Of a stretch of DNA of 64,000 nt, positions 7,696-16,304 are shown piece after piece. The stretch comes from Burkholderia cenocepacia (lineage in GTDB: Bacteria > Pseudomonadota > Gammaproteobacteria > Burkholderiales > Burkholderiaceae): assembly GCF_900446215.1 (NCBI RefSeq), contig NZ_UAQZ01000015.1, forward strand, positions 62,001 to 126,000. Reading direction: 5' to 3'. How positions within the stretch are numbered: the first letter of the stretch is position 1; every line of letters begins with the position of its first letter. The notes below the pieces were generated by a model, which worked only from the letters and a program-made list of their open reading frames with translations, was not told the DNA's origin and did no database searches. The translations under genes and the position numbers were made by a program.

Positions 7696-8406
7696 TCAGG
7701 CCGGCTCGCAGCAGCGTTCGCGCGCCGCGGCCAGCGCCTCGCGGAACTCGACGAGTTCCGCGATCGTCAGCATCGGCAGCCCGTGCCGTTGCGCGAAGCG
7801 CTCGACATCGTCGCCGCGCGTCATCGTGCCGTCCGGATTCATCAGCTCGCACAGTACGCCGGCCGGCTTCAGGCCCGCGAGGATCGACAGGTCGACCGTG
7901 CCTTCGGTATGACCGCGGCGCGCCAGCACGCCGCCCGGTTGCGCACGCAACGGAAACACGTGGCCGGGGCGCACGATGTCGTGCGGCTTCGCGCCGTCGG
8001 CGATCGCCGCGCGGATCGTCGTCACGCGATCGGCGGCCGACACCCCGGTATGCACGCCTTCGCGCGCCTCGATCGAGACGGTGAACGCGGTGCCGTTGCG
8101 GCTTTCGTTGGTCTGCACCATCGGCGGCAGCTCGAGCGCGCGCACCGTGTCGTCGGTCAGGCACAGGCAGACGATGCCGCTGCACTCGCGGATCAACAGC
8201 GCCATCGTCTCGGGCGTGATGCGCTCGGCGGCGACGATCAGGTCGGCTTCGTTCTCGCGGTCGTGGTCGTCCTGCAGCACGACCGCGCGGCCTGCGCGCA
8301 TCGCGTCGAGCGCAGCGGCGATGCGCGGCGGCACCGGTTCGGAATCCAGCAACGGGAGATCGGCAAAGGCGTCGGCAGGCGCCGACGAAACGGACATCAA
8401 GGACAT
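7696..8406 (-). CDS. ribB: 3,4-dihydroxy-2-butanone-4-phosphate synthase
   Basis: A 236-residue RibB, which converts ribulose 5-phosphate to dihydroxybutanone phosphate and formate in riboflavin synthesis. Signature segments are DDHDRENEADLI, with the acidic metal/substrate loop, then RPGHVFPL and GHTEGTVDL. The length fits a stand-alone RibB with no GTP-cyclohydrolase II domain. The start ATG has GAGGAG upstream; a longer frame begins at a TTG 18 bases earlier. Transcription should be controlled by the FMN riboswitch at about 8523-8670, followed by an attenuator-like hairpin. It is monocistronic as far as can be seen. Confidence 0.96.
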   Translation of the reverse strand: MSLMSVSSAPADAFADLPLLDSEPVPPRIAAALDAMRAGRAVVLQDDHDRENEADLIVAAERITPETMALLIRECSGIVCLCLTDDTVRALELPPMVQTNESRNGTAFTVSIEAREGVHTGVSAADRVTTIRAAIADGAKPHDIVRPGHVFPLRAQPGGVLARRGHTEGTVDLSILAGLKPAGVLCELMNPDGTMTRGDDVERFAQRHGLPMLTIAELVEFREALAAARERCCEPA

Positions 8407-8457
8407 GTGAAACGCTCCTCGCAAATACGATTTGGGCGAAAAACGTTTCAGGGCATT

Positions 8458-8503
8458 GCAAACAGACAGAACGACAACCCGCTTCGCACGCAGCGCGAAG
8501 CGG
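8458..8503 (-). terminator. Attenuator-like hairpin downstream of the FMN riboswitch
   Basis: On the leftward transcript CCGCTTCGC pairs perfectly with GCGAAGCGG (9 bp, 7-base loop, 8503-8479), followed by a T-rich stretch (GTTGTCGTTCTGTCTGTTTG). It lies between the aptamer and the ribB ribosome-binding site and is the probable transcription-termination platform. Confidence 0.5.
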
Positions 8504-8522
8504 CCCTGACGGACATGACTAT

Positions 8523-8670
8523 CTGCACATCTTCTCTCATCCGGACTGTGACCGTCGGCTCTGGCATTCGACCAGATCTGCTGACCCCGCGCGAATGCGC
8601 GGGCGCTCGCGGGCTCGCCGGCTTACGCCAGCCTACCGCCGGTGGGGAATTTCGCCCCGCCCTGAAGACG
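8523..8670 (-). ncRNA. FMN riboswitch (RFN element)
   Basis: On the minus strand the conserved RFN blocks are present in order: AGGGCGGGGCGAAATTCCCC, then ACCGGCGGTA, a variable GC-rich stem, GGTCAGCAGATCTGGT, GCCAGAGCCGACGGTCA, and AGTCCGGATGAGAGAAGA at the 3' side. These are the diagnostic conserved strands of the FMN aptamer. It lies in the 5' leader of ribB, where FMN binding is expected to lower expression. Confidence 0.97.
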
Positions 8671-8860
8671 CACTGATTGCCGGACGGGAACGCCCCGTCA
8701 CCGGCGGGCCAAGCATACAACAGCCGCGCGCGACGCGCAGCCCACTACCGGTAAAACCTTACTGACGACCCTGTCTAACGGCATCGTCCGAACGGCCGAC
8801 GCACCCGCCCGCGATCCCGCGAGAATCCGGGAGCGCAGTCGCGCCGCGCGGCCCGCGCGA
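8671..8860. other. Upstream part of the ribB leader and intergenic region
   Basis: Together with the riboswitch this is part of a 454-bp gap without a gene. A TATGCT -10-like hexamer reads leftward at 8717-8712, about 40 bp before the aptamer, but no good -35 box accompanies it. No other structure or credible open frame was seen. Confidence 0.5.
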
Positions 8861-9550
8861 TCAGTTGGCGGCCGCCGTGTGCGCCGCGTCGGGCACAAGC
8901 CAGCGCGGCGGCACCTCGGGGCTCACCGTCACGCGAAACGCCCGCGCTTCGCTGTCGCCCGGGTTGCGCAGGCTGTACGGCTGGTCGGCATCGAACACGA
9001 TCGCGTCGCCGGTTGCGAGCAACTGGCGGCGATCGTGCACGCTGACTTCGAGCGTGCCTTCGCTGACGACGAGGTTGACCGTCGTGCCGGGGGCGCGACG
9101 CGCGCCGGGCTCCGTATGCAGCGGCGCGATGCGCAGCTCGTGGAATTCGGCCGCGGCCGGCTCGCCTTCCGGATACAGCGCACGCGCCGAGAAACGGCCG
9201 TTCGAGCTGACGACGCGCGACGCGCGCTCGGCCGCCAGATGCTCGAAACCGTTCACCGCGTGGCGCCGCAGAAACGCGGCGACCGACACCTTCAGCGCCG
9301 CGGCGATCTTGCAGAGCACCTTGATCGACGGCACGCTGCGCGCCGATTCGATCTGCGCGAGCATCGCGCGCGACACGCCGGACAGCCGCGCGAGCGCATC
9401 GAGCGACAGTTGCCGCTCGGCGCGCAAGCGCGCGAGGTTCACGCCGACGACCTGCTCGAGCACGTCGAGCGACGCGGACGCGCGCAGGTCGGCGGCATGG
9501 CCGGACTCGAAGGAAGACACGTCGCGCACGAGCGCCAGGGATGAAGACAT
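8861..9550 (-). CDS. XRE-family regulator with C-terminal cupin domain
   Basis: A 229-residue DNA-binding protein. A helix-turn-helix of the Xre/Cro type occupies about residues 36-90 (NLARLRAERQLSLDALARLS followed by GVSRAMLAQIESA), and a small beta-barrel cupin occupies about 105-215, ending in DAIVFDADQPYSLRNPG. Such two-domain regulators typically sense a small metabolite in the cupin and repress nearby metabolic or transport genes. The start MSSSLALV has GGAGG upstream, and longer upstream frames lack such a site. The target and ligand are unknown. It is transcribed away from the MFS gene and may be autonomous. Confidence 0.88.
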   Translation of the reverse strand: MSSSLALVRDVSSFESGHAADLRASASLDVLEQVVGVNLARLRAERQLSLDALARLSGVSRAMLAQIESARSVPSIKVLCKIAAALKVSVAAFLRRHAVNGFEHLAAERASRVVSSNGRFSARALYPEGEPAAAEFHELRIAPLHTEPGARRAPGTTVNLVVSEGTLEVSVHDRRQLLATGDAIVFDADQPYSLRNPGDSEARAFRVTVSPEVPPRWLVPDAAHTAAAN

Positions 9551-9769
9551 AGCATTGCCTCCGGGCCGCCGCGCGGCCCTGCGTAGGGGGTAAGCCGGAA
9601 TCGGAATCGGGTTGCGCCGGTCATTGGCGCGTATCGAGACGCTATCACCCGGCCTGGCACGGGCAAACGAAGTTATCTTCACACCGTTATCAGCATCGCG
9701 GAGGAATGCGTTTCTCGCGAACCTTTTCCTGCCGCTATGGCGTCGCCGTCGGCGCGCCGGGGCCGACGC

Positions 9770-10945
9770 TCACTGCGCCGCCGGCGCGGCGCCGCGGGCC
9801 GGGCCGCGCGCGTCGAGCCGCATCGCGAGCCACGTGACGATCAGCGCCGCGAACGTCACCGCGACCGCGACCCACGGCAGCGCATCGAGCGCGAAGCCGT
9901 GTTCCAGCGCGAGGCCGCCGAGCCACGCACCGCCCGCATTGCCGACGTTGAACGCGCCGATGTTCAGCGTCGACGCGAGATGCGGCGCGCTCGCGGCCTT
10001 CTCGACCACGCGCGCCTGCAGCGGCGGCACCGTCGCGAACGCGGCGATCCCCCAGACGAATACGGTGACGGCCGCCGCGACCGGCAGGTGGCTCGTCTTC
10101 GCGAACACGGCCATCACGGCCATCAGCGCGACGAGGATCGCGATCAGCGACGGCATCAGCGCGCGGTCGGCGAGCTTGCCGCCGATCGTATTGCCGATCG
10201 TCAGCCCCGCGCCGAACAGCACGAGGATCAGCGCGACCGCGCGCGGCGAGTAGCCCGACACGGTCTCGAGAATCGGCGCGATGTACGTGAACACCACGAA
10301 CACGCCGCCGAAGCCGAGCACGGTCATCAGCAGCGCGAGCCACACCTGCGGCTCCTTCAGCACGCGCACTTCGTGGCCGAGGCCGACCGGCCCGCTGTCG
10401 TGGCGGTTCGGCACCAGCGCGGCCACGCCGCCGAGCGCCAGCACGCCGAGCGCGGCGACGATCCAGAACGACGCGCGCCAGCCGAGCAACTGGCCGACGA
10501 ACGTGCCGAACGGCACGCCGAGCACGTTCGACAGCGTGAGTCCGGTAAACATCAGCGCGATCGCGCTCGCGCGCTTGTCGGCCGGCACGAGCGACGCGGC
10601 GACCACCGCACCGATGCCGAAGAACGAACCGTGCGCGAACGACGTGACGACGCGCGCGACCATCAGCATCGCGTAGCCGGACGCGGTCGCGCACAGCACG
10701 TTGCCGACGATGAAGATCGCCATCAGCAACTGCAGCGCAGCCTTGCGCGGCATGCGGCTCGTCAGCACCGCGAGCAGCGGCGCGCCGACCGCGACGCCGA
10801 GCGCGTAGCCGGTGACGAGCAGGCCGGCCGACGGCAGCGACACGGCCAGGTCGTGCGCAACTTCGGGCAGCAAGCCCATGATGATGAATTCGGTGGTGCC
10901 GATGGCGAAGGCGCTGATCGCGAGCGCCAGTAACGGAATGGGCAT
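9770..10945 (-). CDS. MFS transporter (AraJ/YdhP-like drug or sugar efflux family)
   Basis: A 391-residue inner-membrane transporter with about 12 hydrophobic segments. The N-terminus ALAISAFAIGTTEFIIMGLL is a signature of the AraJ/YdhP/NepI group of drug:H+ antiporter-1 exporters. The loop between helices 2 and 3 carries LTSRMPRKAALQ, a version of the MFS motif A region. The start ATG has GGAGAA upstream. The gene is divergent from a LysR regulator with a 147-bp AT-rich gap containing nested inverted repeats, so induction by that regulator is likely. The frame is open far upstream, but that extension is antisense to other genes. The substrate is unknown. Confidence 0.9.
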   Translation of the reverse strand: MPIPLLALAISAFAIGTTEFIIMGLLPEVAHDLAVSLPSAGLLVTGYALGVAVGAPLLAVLTSRMPRKAALQLLMAIFIVGNVLCATASGYAMLMVARVVTSFAHGSFFGIGAVVAASLVPADKRASAIALMFTGLTLSNVLGVPFGTFVGQLLGWRASFWIVAALGVLALGGVAALVPNRHDSGPVGLGHEVRVLKEPQVWLALLMTVLGFGGVFVVFTYIAPILETVSGYSPRAVALILVLFGAGLTIGNTIGGKLADRALMPSLIAILVALMAVMAVFAKTSHLPVAAAVTVFVWGIAAFATVPPLQARVVEKAASAPHLASTLNIGAFNVGNAGGAWLGGLALEHGFALDALPWVAVAVTFAALIVTWLAMRLDARGPARGAAPAAQ

Positions 10946-11036
10946 GACGTTCTCCGGAAGACGGCGGCCGCGGCGCCCGATCGGTGCCGCACCGCACAAA
11001 AAAGCGGGGTGTGCGCGCATTGTCCCGAAGACGCCT

Positions 11037-11078
11037 ATATTTGATAATTGGCGTGGCATTTGAACCATTTTCAAATAT
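11037..11078. promoter_or_regulatory. Nested inverted repeats, probable LysR operator
   Basis: ATATTTGA (11037-11044) pairs with TCAAATAT (11071-11078). Inside it ATTTGA (11058-11063) with TCAAAT (11071-11076) forms a 19-bp repeat with a 7-base centre. The AT-rich block lies in the GC-rich divergent gap between the MFS and LysR genes, just upstream of the LysR start. Confidence 0.55.
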
Positions 11079-11092
11079 TTCTGGAAAATCGC

Positions 11093-12025
11093 ATGGACCG
11101 ACTGGGCGACATCCGGCTGTTCGTCGAGGCGGCGGAGCTGGGCAGCCTGTCCGCCGCCGGGCGCAAGCTGAACCTCACGCCGGCCGCCGCGAGCGCGCGG
11201 CTCGCGAAGCTCGAGGCGAAGATCGCGACGCGGCTGTTCGAACGCTCGACGCGGCAATTGCGGCTCACCGACGAAGGCAAGCTGTACCTGAACTGCTGCC
11301 GCCAGGCGCTGCAGGCGCTCGACGACGCGGACGCGATGCTGCAGGAAGGCCGCAATGTCGTGAGCGGCAAGGTGCGGCTGTCGTCGACGTCCGATTTCGG
11401 CCGCCATCAGTTGCTCGACTGGCTCCACGAATTCACGACGCTGCATCCGGGCGTCACGTTCTCGCTGACGGCGTCCGATTCGTCGTCGAACCTGTGGCAG
11501 GACGAGATCGACCTCGCGATCCGCTTCGCCGCGCCGCCCGACGGCGCGCTGATCGCCCGCCGGCTCGCGACCAACCGGCGCGTGCTGTGCGCGGCGCCGT
11601 CGTTCGTCGAGCGCCATGGCGTGCCGGCCGATCCGCACGATCTGGCCCGCTTTCCGTGCAACGTGATCACGATCGCGTCCGGCCCGATGAACACCTGGCA
11701 CTTCACGCGCGGCGACGAAGTGCAGATCCACACGGTGCCCGTGTCGACGGCGTTCGAGACCAACGACGGCGGGCTCACGCGCGAATGGACGCTGCGCGGC
11801 CACGGCATTGCGCTGAAGTCGCTGTGGGACATCGCCGACGACGTCCGCGCGGGCCGGCTGCGCGTGCTGCTGCCCGAGTGGCGGCACCAGGACGCGCCGC
11901 TGCACGCGATCTATCACAGCAAGCGCTACATGGCGCCGCGCGTGCGCGTGCTGCTCGACTTTCTCGCCGAACGCTTCGCGCGCGAGGAAGCCGCGCTCGA
12001 CGACCTGCTGAACGCGTGTCGCTGA
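11093..12025 (+). CDS. LysR-family transcriptional regulator
   Basis: A 310-residue LysR regulator. The winged HTH spans about residues 1-60 (GDIRLFVEAAELGSLSAAGR then KLNLTPAAASARLAKLE), followed by a linker helix and a two-lobed substrate-binding domain. A longer frame starts 45 bases upstream at 11048, but that region holds the operator-like repeats and MDRLGDIRLF is the standard LysR N-terminus. It is divergent from the MFS exporter and most likely controls it. The inducer cannot be inferred. Confidence 0.92.
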   Translation: MDRLGDIRLFVEAAELGSLSAAGRKLNLTPAAASARLAKLEAKIATRLFERSTRQLRLTDEGKLYLNCCRQALQALDDADAMLQEGRNVVSGKVRLSSTSDFGRHQLLDWLHEFTTLHPGVTFSLTASDSSSNLWQDEIDLAIRFAAPPDGALIARRLATNRRVLCAAPSFVERHGVPADPHDLARFPCNVITIASGPMNTWHFTRGDEVQIHTVPVSTAFETNDGGLTREWTLRGHGIALKSLWDIADDVRAGRLRVLLPEWRHQDAPLHAIYHSKRYMAPRVRVLLDFLAERFAREEAALDDLLNACR

Positions 12026-12115
12026 CGGCCGGGCCGTCACCACTCCGGGGTCGGAACGCGAAAACCGGCGTCGCGCGCCCGCAACCGGCCGCCCGTCCGT
12101 CTTGGCATGGAAAGC

Positions 12116-12121
12116 TATAAT
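12116..12121 (+). promoter_or_regulatory. Possible -10 element upstream of miaB
   Basis: A perfect TATAAT, 118 bp before the miaB start, in an otherwise GC-rich intergenic region. No -35 box is visible at the usual spacing, so this is tentative. Confidence 0.35.
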
Positions 12122-12238
12122 GGAAGGCTTTCCCGACGGCCTTTCCTGTCCGTGCGCGCGATTCGCGTGCCGCGCACGGCCGTCCCGACTCACCCTTGAC
12201 GACGCCCCCAGGTCAACCACTGCGAACGGCGAATCCCC

Positions 12239-13612
12239 ATGACCAAGAAAGTTTACGTAAAGACCTTCGGCTGCCAGATGAACGAGTACGACTCGGACAA
12301 GATGGTGGACGTGCTCAACGCGGCCGAAGGCCTCGAAAAGACCGACACGCCGGAAGACGCGGACATCATCCTGTTCAACACGTGCTCGGTGCGTGAAAAG
12401 GCGCAGGAAAAGGTGTTCTCCGATCTCGGCCGCGTGCGCGAGCTGAAGGAAGCGAAGCCCGGCCTGCTGATCGGCGTCGGCGGCTGCGTCGCGAGCCAGG
12501 AAGGCGCGTCGATCGTGTCGCGCGCGCCGTACGTCGACCTCGTGTTCGGCCCGCAGACCCTGCACCGCCTGCCGCAGATGATCGACGCGCGCCGCGCGAG
12601 CGGCCGCGCGCAGGTCGACATCACGTTCCCCGAAATCGAGAAGTTCGACCACCTGCCGCCCGCGCGCGTCGAGGGGCCGAGCGCGTTCGTGTCGATCATG
12701 GAAGGCTGCTCGAAGTACTGCAGCTACTGCGTGGTGCCGTACACGCGCGGCGATGAAGTGTCGCGCCCGCTCGACGACGTGCTGACCGAAGTGGCCGGCC
12801 TCGCCGACCAGGGCGTGCGCGAAGTCACGCTGCTCGGCCAGAACGTGAACGCCTACCGCGGCGCGCTGGCGGCCGGCTCGTCCGAGATCGCCGATTTCGC
12901 GACGCTGATCGAATACGTCGCCGACATCCCCGGCATCGAGCGGATCCGCTACACGACGTCGCATCCGAAGGAATTCACGCAGCGCCTGATCGACACCTAC
13001 GCGAAGGTGCCGAAGCTCGTGAACCACCTGCACCTGCCGGTCCAGCACGGTTCCGACCGCATCCTGATGGCGATGAAGCGCGGCTACACGGTGCTCGAAT
13101 ACAAGTCGGTGATCCGCAAGCTGCGCGCGATCCGCCCCGACCTGTCGCTGTCGACCGACATGATCGTCGGCTTCCCCGGCGAGACCGAGGACGATTTCGA
13201 CAAGATGATGGCGCTCGTGCACGAGATGGGCTACGACACCAGCTTCTCGTTCATCTACAGCCCGCGTCCCGGCACGCCGGCCGCGAACCTCGCCGACGAC
13301 ACGCCGCGCGACGTGAAGCTCAAACGCCTGCAACATCTGCAGGCGACGATCGAGGAGAACGTCGCGCGCATCAGCCAGTCGATGGTCGGGAAGGTCGAGC
13401 GGATCCTCGTCGAGGGCCCGTCGCGCAAGGACCCGAACGAACTCGCGGGCCGCACCGAGAACAACCGGGTCGTGAATTTCCCGGCGCCGCTCGCGTCGCA
13501 CCCGCGCCTGATCGGCCAGATGATCGACGTGAAGATCAACCATGCGTACCCGCACTCGCTGCGCGGCGAGCTCGTGATCGTCAGCGACGACGCGAGCGCG
13601 GCCACCCACTGA
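12239..13612 (+). CDS. miaB: tRNA-2-methylthio-N6-dimethylallyladenosine synthase
   Basis: A 457-residue radical-SAM methylthiotransferase that adds the 2-methylthio group to i6A37 of tRNAs reading UNN codons. The N-terminal UPF0004 domain begins KTFGCQMNEYDSD and supplies three Cys for the auxiliary cluster. The radical-SAM CxxxCxxC motif is CSKYCSYC near residue 157. A TRAM domain forms the C-terminus (about 375-445). Length matches MiaB. It begins a conserved rightward cluster with phoH, ybeY, corC and lnt, as in many proteobacteria. The next gene starts 29 bp after its stop. Confidence 0.97.
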   Translation: MTKKVYVKTFGCQMNEYDSDKMVDVLNAAEGLEKTDTPEDADIILFNTCSVREKAQEKVFSDLGRVRELKEAKPGLLIGVGGCVASQEGASIVSRAPYVDLVFGPQTLHRLPQMIDARRASGRAQVDITFPEIEKFDHLPPARVEGPSAFVSIMEGCSKYCSYCVVPYTRGDEVSRPLDDVLTEVAGLADQGVREVTLLGQNVNAYRGALAAGSSEIADFATLIEYVADIPGIERIRYTTSHPKEFTQRLIDTYAKVPKLVNHLHLPVQHGSDRILMAMKRGYTVLEYKSVIRKLRAIRPDLSLSTDMIVGFPGETEDDFDKMMALVHEMGYDTSFSFIYSPRPGTPAANLADDTPRDVKLKRLQHLQATIEENVARISQSMVGKVERILVEGPSRKDPNELAGRTENNRVVNFPAPLASHPRLIGQMIDVKINHAYPHSLRGELVIVSDDASAATH

Positions 13613-13641
13613 TTGACGCCCGACAGGAGCCCGACGCTACT

Positions 13642-14688
13642 TTGAAGACCGTCCAAGCACTGGAATTCACCGCCCCGCGCGACGACAACGCGCGCCTCGC
13701 CAACCTCTGCGGCCCGCTCGACGAGAACCTGCGGCAGATCGAACAGGCGCTCGACGTCACGCTCGCGCGGCGCGGCCACCGGATCACGATCCGCGGGCGC
13801 GGCGCCAAGCTCGCGCTCGCCGCGCTCGAAAACTTCTACAACCGCGCGCGCGATCCGCTGTCGGTCGACGACATCCAGCTCGCGCTGGTCGAGGTGCGCC
13901 ACACGGCCGGCAACGGCCGCCAGGACACGCTCGACGTGCGCTTTCGCGGCGACCCCGATCATCCGTTCGACGAACCGGTCGTGCAGCTCGACGCGGACGA
14001 GCCGGACGAAGAGCCGGCGCCGAAGCTCTACACGCGGCGCGCCGACCTGCGCGGCCGCACGCCCGCCCAGCGCGAATACCTGAAGCAGATCCTGTCGCAC
14101 GACGTGACGTTCGGCATCGGGCCGGCCGGCACCGGCAAGACCTACCTCGCAGTCGCGTGCGCGGTCGACGCGCTCGAGCGCGACCAGGTCAAGCGGATCG
14201 TGCTGACGCGCCCGGCCGTCGAGGCCGGCGAGCGGCTCGGCTTCCTGCCCGGCGATCTCGCGCAGAAGGTCGACCCGTACCTGCGTCCGCTGTACGACGC
14301 GCTGTACGACCTGCTCGGCTTCGACAAGACGGCCAAGATGTTCGAGCGCCAGATGATCGAGATCGCGCCGCTCGCGTACATGCGCGGCCGCACGCTGAAC
14401 CACGCGTTCATCATCCTCGACGAGGCGCAGAACACGACGCCCGAGCAGATGAAGATGTTCCTCACGCGGATCGGCTTTGGCTCGAAGGCGGTCGTGACGG
14501 GCGACACGAGCCAGGTCGACCTGCCGCGCGGCCACAAGAGCGGCCTCGTCGAGGCGCAGCAGGTGCTCGGCGGCGTGCGCGGCATCGCGCTCACCCGCTT
14601 CACGAGCGCGGACGTGGTGCGCCATCCGCTCGTCGCGCGCATCGTCGAGGCGTACGACGAATTCCACGCGCAGCACCAGGACGGCTGA
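13642..14688 (+). CDS. phoH: PhoH-like ATPase (YbeZ)
   Basis: A 348-residue P-loop ATPase. Walker A is GPAGTGKT (about 157-164) and Walker B is FIILDEAQN near 256. An N-terminal region of about 130 residues, with a KH-like nucleic-acid-binding appearance, precedes the PhoH domain. The product partners YbeY in RNA maturation and stress response. The frame opens with TTG, 12 bases after an AGGAG, and no better ATG exists before the conserved LEFTAPRDD. It is translated from the miaB transcript and followed by an intrinsic terminator. Confidence 0.94.
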   Translation: MKTVQALEFTAPRDDNARLANLCGPLDENLRQIEQALDVTLARRGHRITIRGRGAKLALAALENFYNRARDPLSVDDIQLALVEVRHTAGNGRQDTLDVRFRGDPDHPFDEPVVQLDADEPDEEPAPKLYTRRADLRGRTPAQREYLKQILSHDVTFGIGPAGTGKTYLAVACAVDALERDQVKRIVLTRPAVEAGERLGFLPGDLAQKVDPYLRPLYDALYDLLGFDKTAKMFERQMIEIAPLAYMRGRTLNHAFIILDEAQNTTPEQMKMFLTRIGFGSKAVVTGDTSQVDLPRGHKSGLVEAQQVLGGVRGIALTRFTSADVVRHPLVARIVEAYDEFHAQHQDG

Positions 14689-14722
14689 GCGGCGGCGCGC
14701 GTGCGCTGCCCCAGGCCTGCCG

Positions 14723-14758
14723 GCCCGGCCCGCCGTCATGGCGCGCCGGGCTTTTTTT
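14723..14758 (+). terminator. Intrinsic terminator after phoH
   Basis: GCCCGGC (14723-14729) pairs with GCCGGGC (14745-14751), immediately followed by seven T. It separates phoH from ybeY although these are usually one unit. Confidence 0.85.
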
Positions 14759-14839
14759 CACCCGCGCGCAGCCCGGCCGAATTCGGGCGCGATCGGCCGT
14801 TTGGTGTATCCTCAACGCGTCCCAATCGCCGCACGCGTC

Positions 14840-15616
14840 ATGAAATCCTCCCGTTCCCGCAAGTCCGGTCGCGCCCAGTCCGCCGCGTCCGAATCCCCCC
14901 GCCTTTCGCTGTTCGACGCGAAGGGCAAAGCCCGCACCGTCAACGCGCAAGGGCTGCGGATCGACTTCCCGGACGGCCGCAGCCTGATGTTCGACCTGTC
15001 GGGCAGCTCGGGCGACGCGGCCGTCGCGATCGTCGCGCAGCACAACGATCCGGCGATGCGCGCGAAGCTCGCGCTGCAACCCGAGCATTACGACAGCGTG
15101 ACGCTGCACGTCGGCGCCGAGTTCGCGCCGCGCGAGGACGATCCGGAAGACGAGCCGCGCGCGCTGGAACTCGACCTGTCGGTGCAGTACGGCGACGAGA
15201 TCACGAGCGACGTGCGCAAGACGCTCCCCAAGCGCAAGCTGATCGCCGAATGGCTCGAGCCGGCGCTGTTCGCGAGCGCGCAGCTCACCGTGCGCTTCGT
15301 CGGCGAGAACGAAGGCCGTACGCTGAACGCCGGCTACCGCCACAAGGACTATCCGACCAACGTGCTGACCTTCGCGTACGACGCGGCGCCCGACGGCACC
15401 GTGATCGGCGACCTGGTGCTGTGCTGCCCGGTGGTCGAGAAGGAAGCGCACGACCAGGGCAAGCCGCTCATGGCCCATTACGCGCACCTGCTGGTGCACG
15501 GCGCGCTGCACGCGCAGGGCTACGATCACGAGACCAGCGACGAGGACGCGGCCGAAATGGAAGCGCTCGAAGTCGACATCCTCGCTAAACTGGGTTTCCC
15601 GAACCCGTACCAGTAA
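14840..15616 (+). CDS. ybeY: Endoribonuclease YbeY with N-terminal extension
   Basis: The C-terminal half is YbeY, a zinc-dependent RNase needed for 16S rRNA 3'-end maturation and 70S quality control. The zinc motif HGALHAQGYDH lies near residues 222-232, and FVGENEGRTLNAGYRHKDYP precedes it as in family members. From the ATG at 14840 the protein has 258 residues, about 100 more than E. coli YbeY. The extra N-terminal region (about 1-100) has no recognised domain and includes an acidic DDPEDEP segment. A start further inside is possible, but no GTG or ATG with a better ribosome-binding site stands out. It follows a terminator, so it may have its own promoter. Confidence 0.92.
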   Translation: MKSSRSRKSGRAQSAASESPRLSLFDAKGKARTVNAQGLRIDFPDGRSLMFDLSGSSGDAAVAIVAQHNDPAMRAKLALQPEHYDSVTLHVGAEFAPREDDPEDEPRALELDLSVQYGDEITSDVRKTLPKRKLIAEWLEPALFASAQLTVRFVGENEGRTLNAGYRHKDYPTNVLTFAYDAAPDGTVIGDLVLCCPVVEKEAHDQGKPLMAHYAHLLVHGALHAQGYDHETSDEDAAEMEALEVDILAKLGFPNPYQ

Positions 15617-15628
15617 GCCGTCCGCCCG

Positions 15629-16261
15629 ATGCGTAACGCCGCGATGCTGCCGCCCGCCTACCCGCCGTCGATCGGCGAAGGCCGTCTGCTGACGGAAGAC
15701 GAGCTCGCGGCGTCGCTCGCGCATACGATGCGCGACTGGGACGGCCGGCAGGATCTGTGGCTGTTCGGCTATGGCTCGCTGATCTGGAACCCCGGGCTGC
15801 CGACCGTCGCCGCCGTACGCGGCAAGGTGCACGGCTATCACCGCGGGCTCTACCTGTGGTCGCGCGTGAACCGCGGCACCCCCGAACGGCCGGGCCTCGT
15901 GCTCGCGCTCGATCGCGGCGGCTCGTGCTCGGGCATCGCGTTCCGGCTCTCCGGCCCGACCGCGCAGCCGCATCTCGAGACGCTGTGGAAGCGCGAGATG
16001 CCGATGGGCTCGTACCGGCCCGCGTGGCTGCCGTGCTCGCTCGAGACCGGCGAACGCGTGAACGCGCTCGCGTTCGTGATGCGCCGCGATGCACCGACCT
16101 ATACGGGCAAGCTGACCGATCCCGTCGTGAAGGAAGTGTTCAGTTGCGCGGCCGGCCGCTACGGCACGACGCTCGACTACGTGAGCCGCACGGTCGACGC
16201 GCTGCGCGCGAGCGGCATCCCCGACCGCGCGCTGGAAGGGCTGCTGGCGCGATGCCGGTGA
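15629..16261 (+). CDS. ChaC-like gamma-glutamylcyclotransferase
   Basis: A 210-residue protein of the ChaC family, which cleaves glutathione to 5-oxoproline and Cys-Gly. The signature LFGYGSLIWNPG (about 45-56) provides the substrate-binding YGSL loop, and WKREM near residue 121 contains the likely catalytic Glu. It starts 12 bp after ybeY and is followed by the small lipoprotein gene. ChaC is not normally part of the ybeZ-ybeY-ybeX group, so this is a lineage-specific insertion. Role in glutathione turnover is inferred from family. Confidence 0.9.
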   Translation: MRNAAMLPPAYPPSIGEGRLLTEDELAASLAHTMRDWDGRQDLWLFGYGSLIWNPGLPTVAAVRGKVHGYHRGLYLWSRVNRGTPERPGLVLALDRGGSCSGIAFRLSGPTAQPHLETLWKREMPMGSYRPAWLPCSLETGERVNALAFVMRRDAPTYTGKLTDPVVKEVFSCAAGRYGTTLDYVSRTVDALRASGIPDRALEGLLARCR

Positions 16262-16304
16262 TGCGACACCACGCCGCCCGCGCATCCGAACGAGGACATC
16301 CCCG

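Noticed and set aside
12102..12121. A TTGGCA/TATAAT pair as the miaB promoter
   Set aside because: The spacing is only 8 bp, far from the usual 16-18, so the TTGGCA is not the matching -35 box; only the TATAAT was kept as a tentative element.
9770..13609. A very long minus-strand open frame of 1279 codons
   Set aside because: Only its final 391 codons (from 10945 down) are the MFS transporter. The remainder is antisense to lysR and miaB, is rich in Arg/Ala/His, and shows no domain or ribosome-binding site; it arises from high GC.
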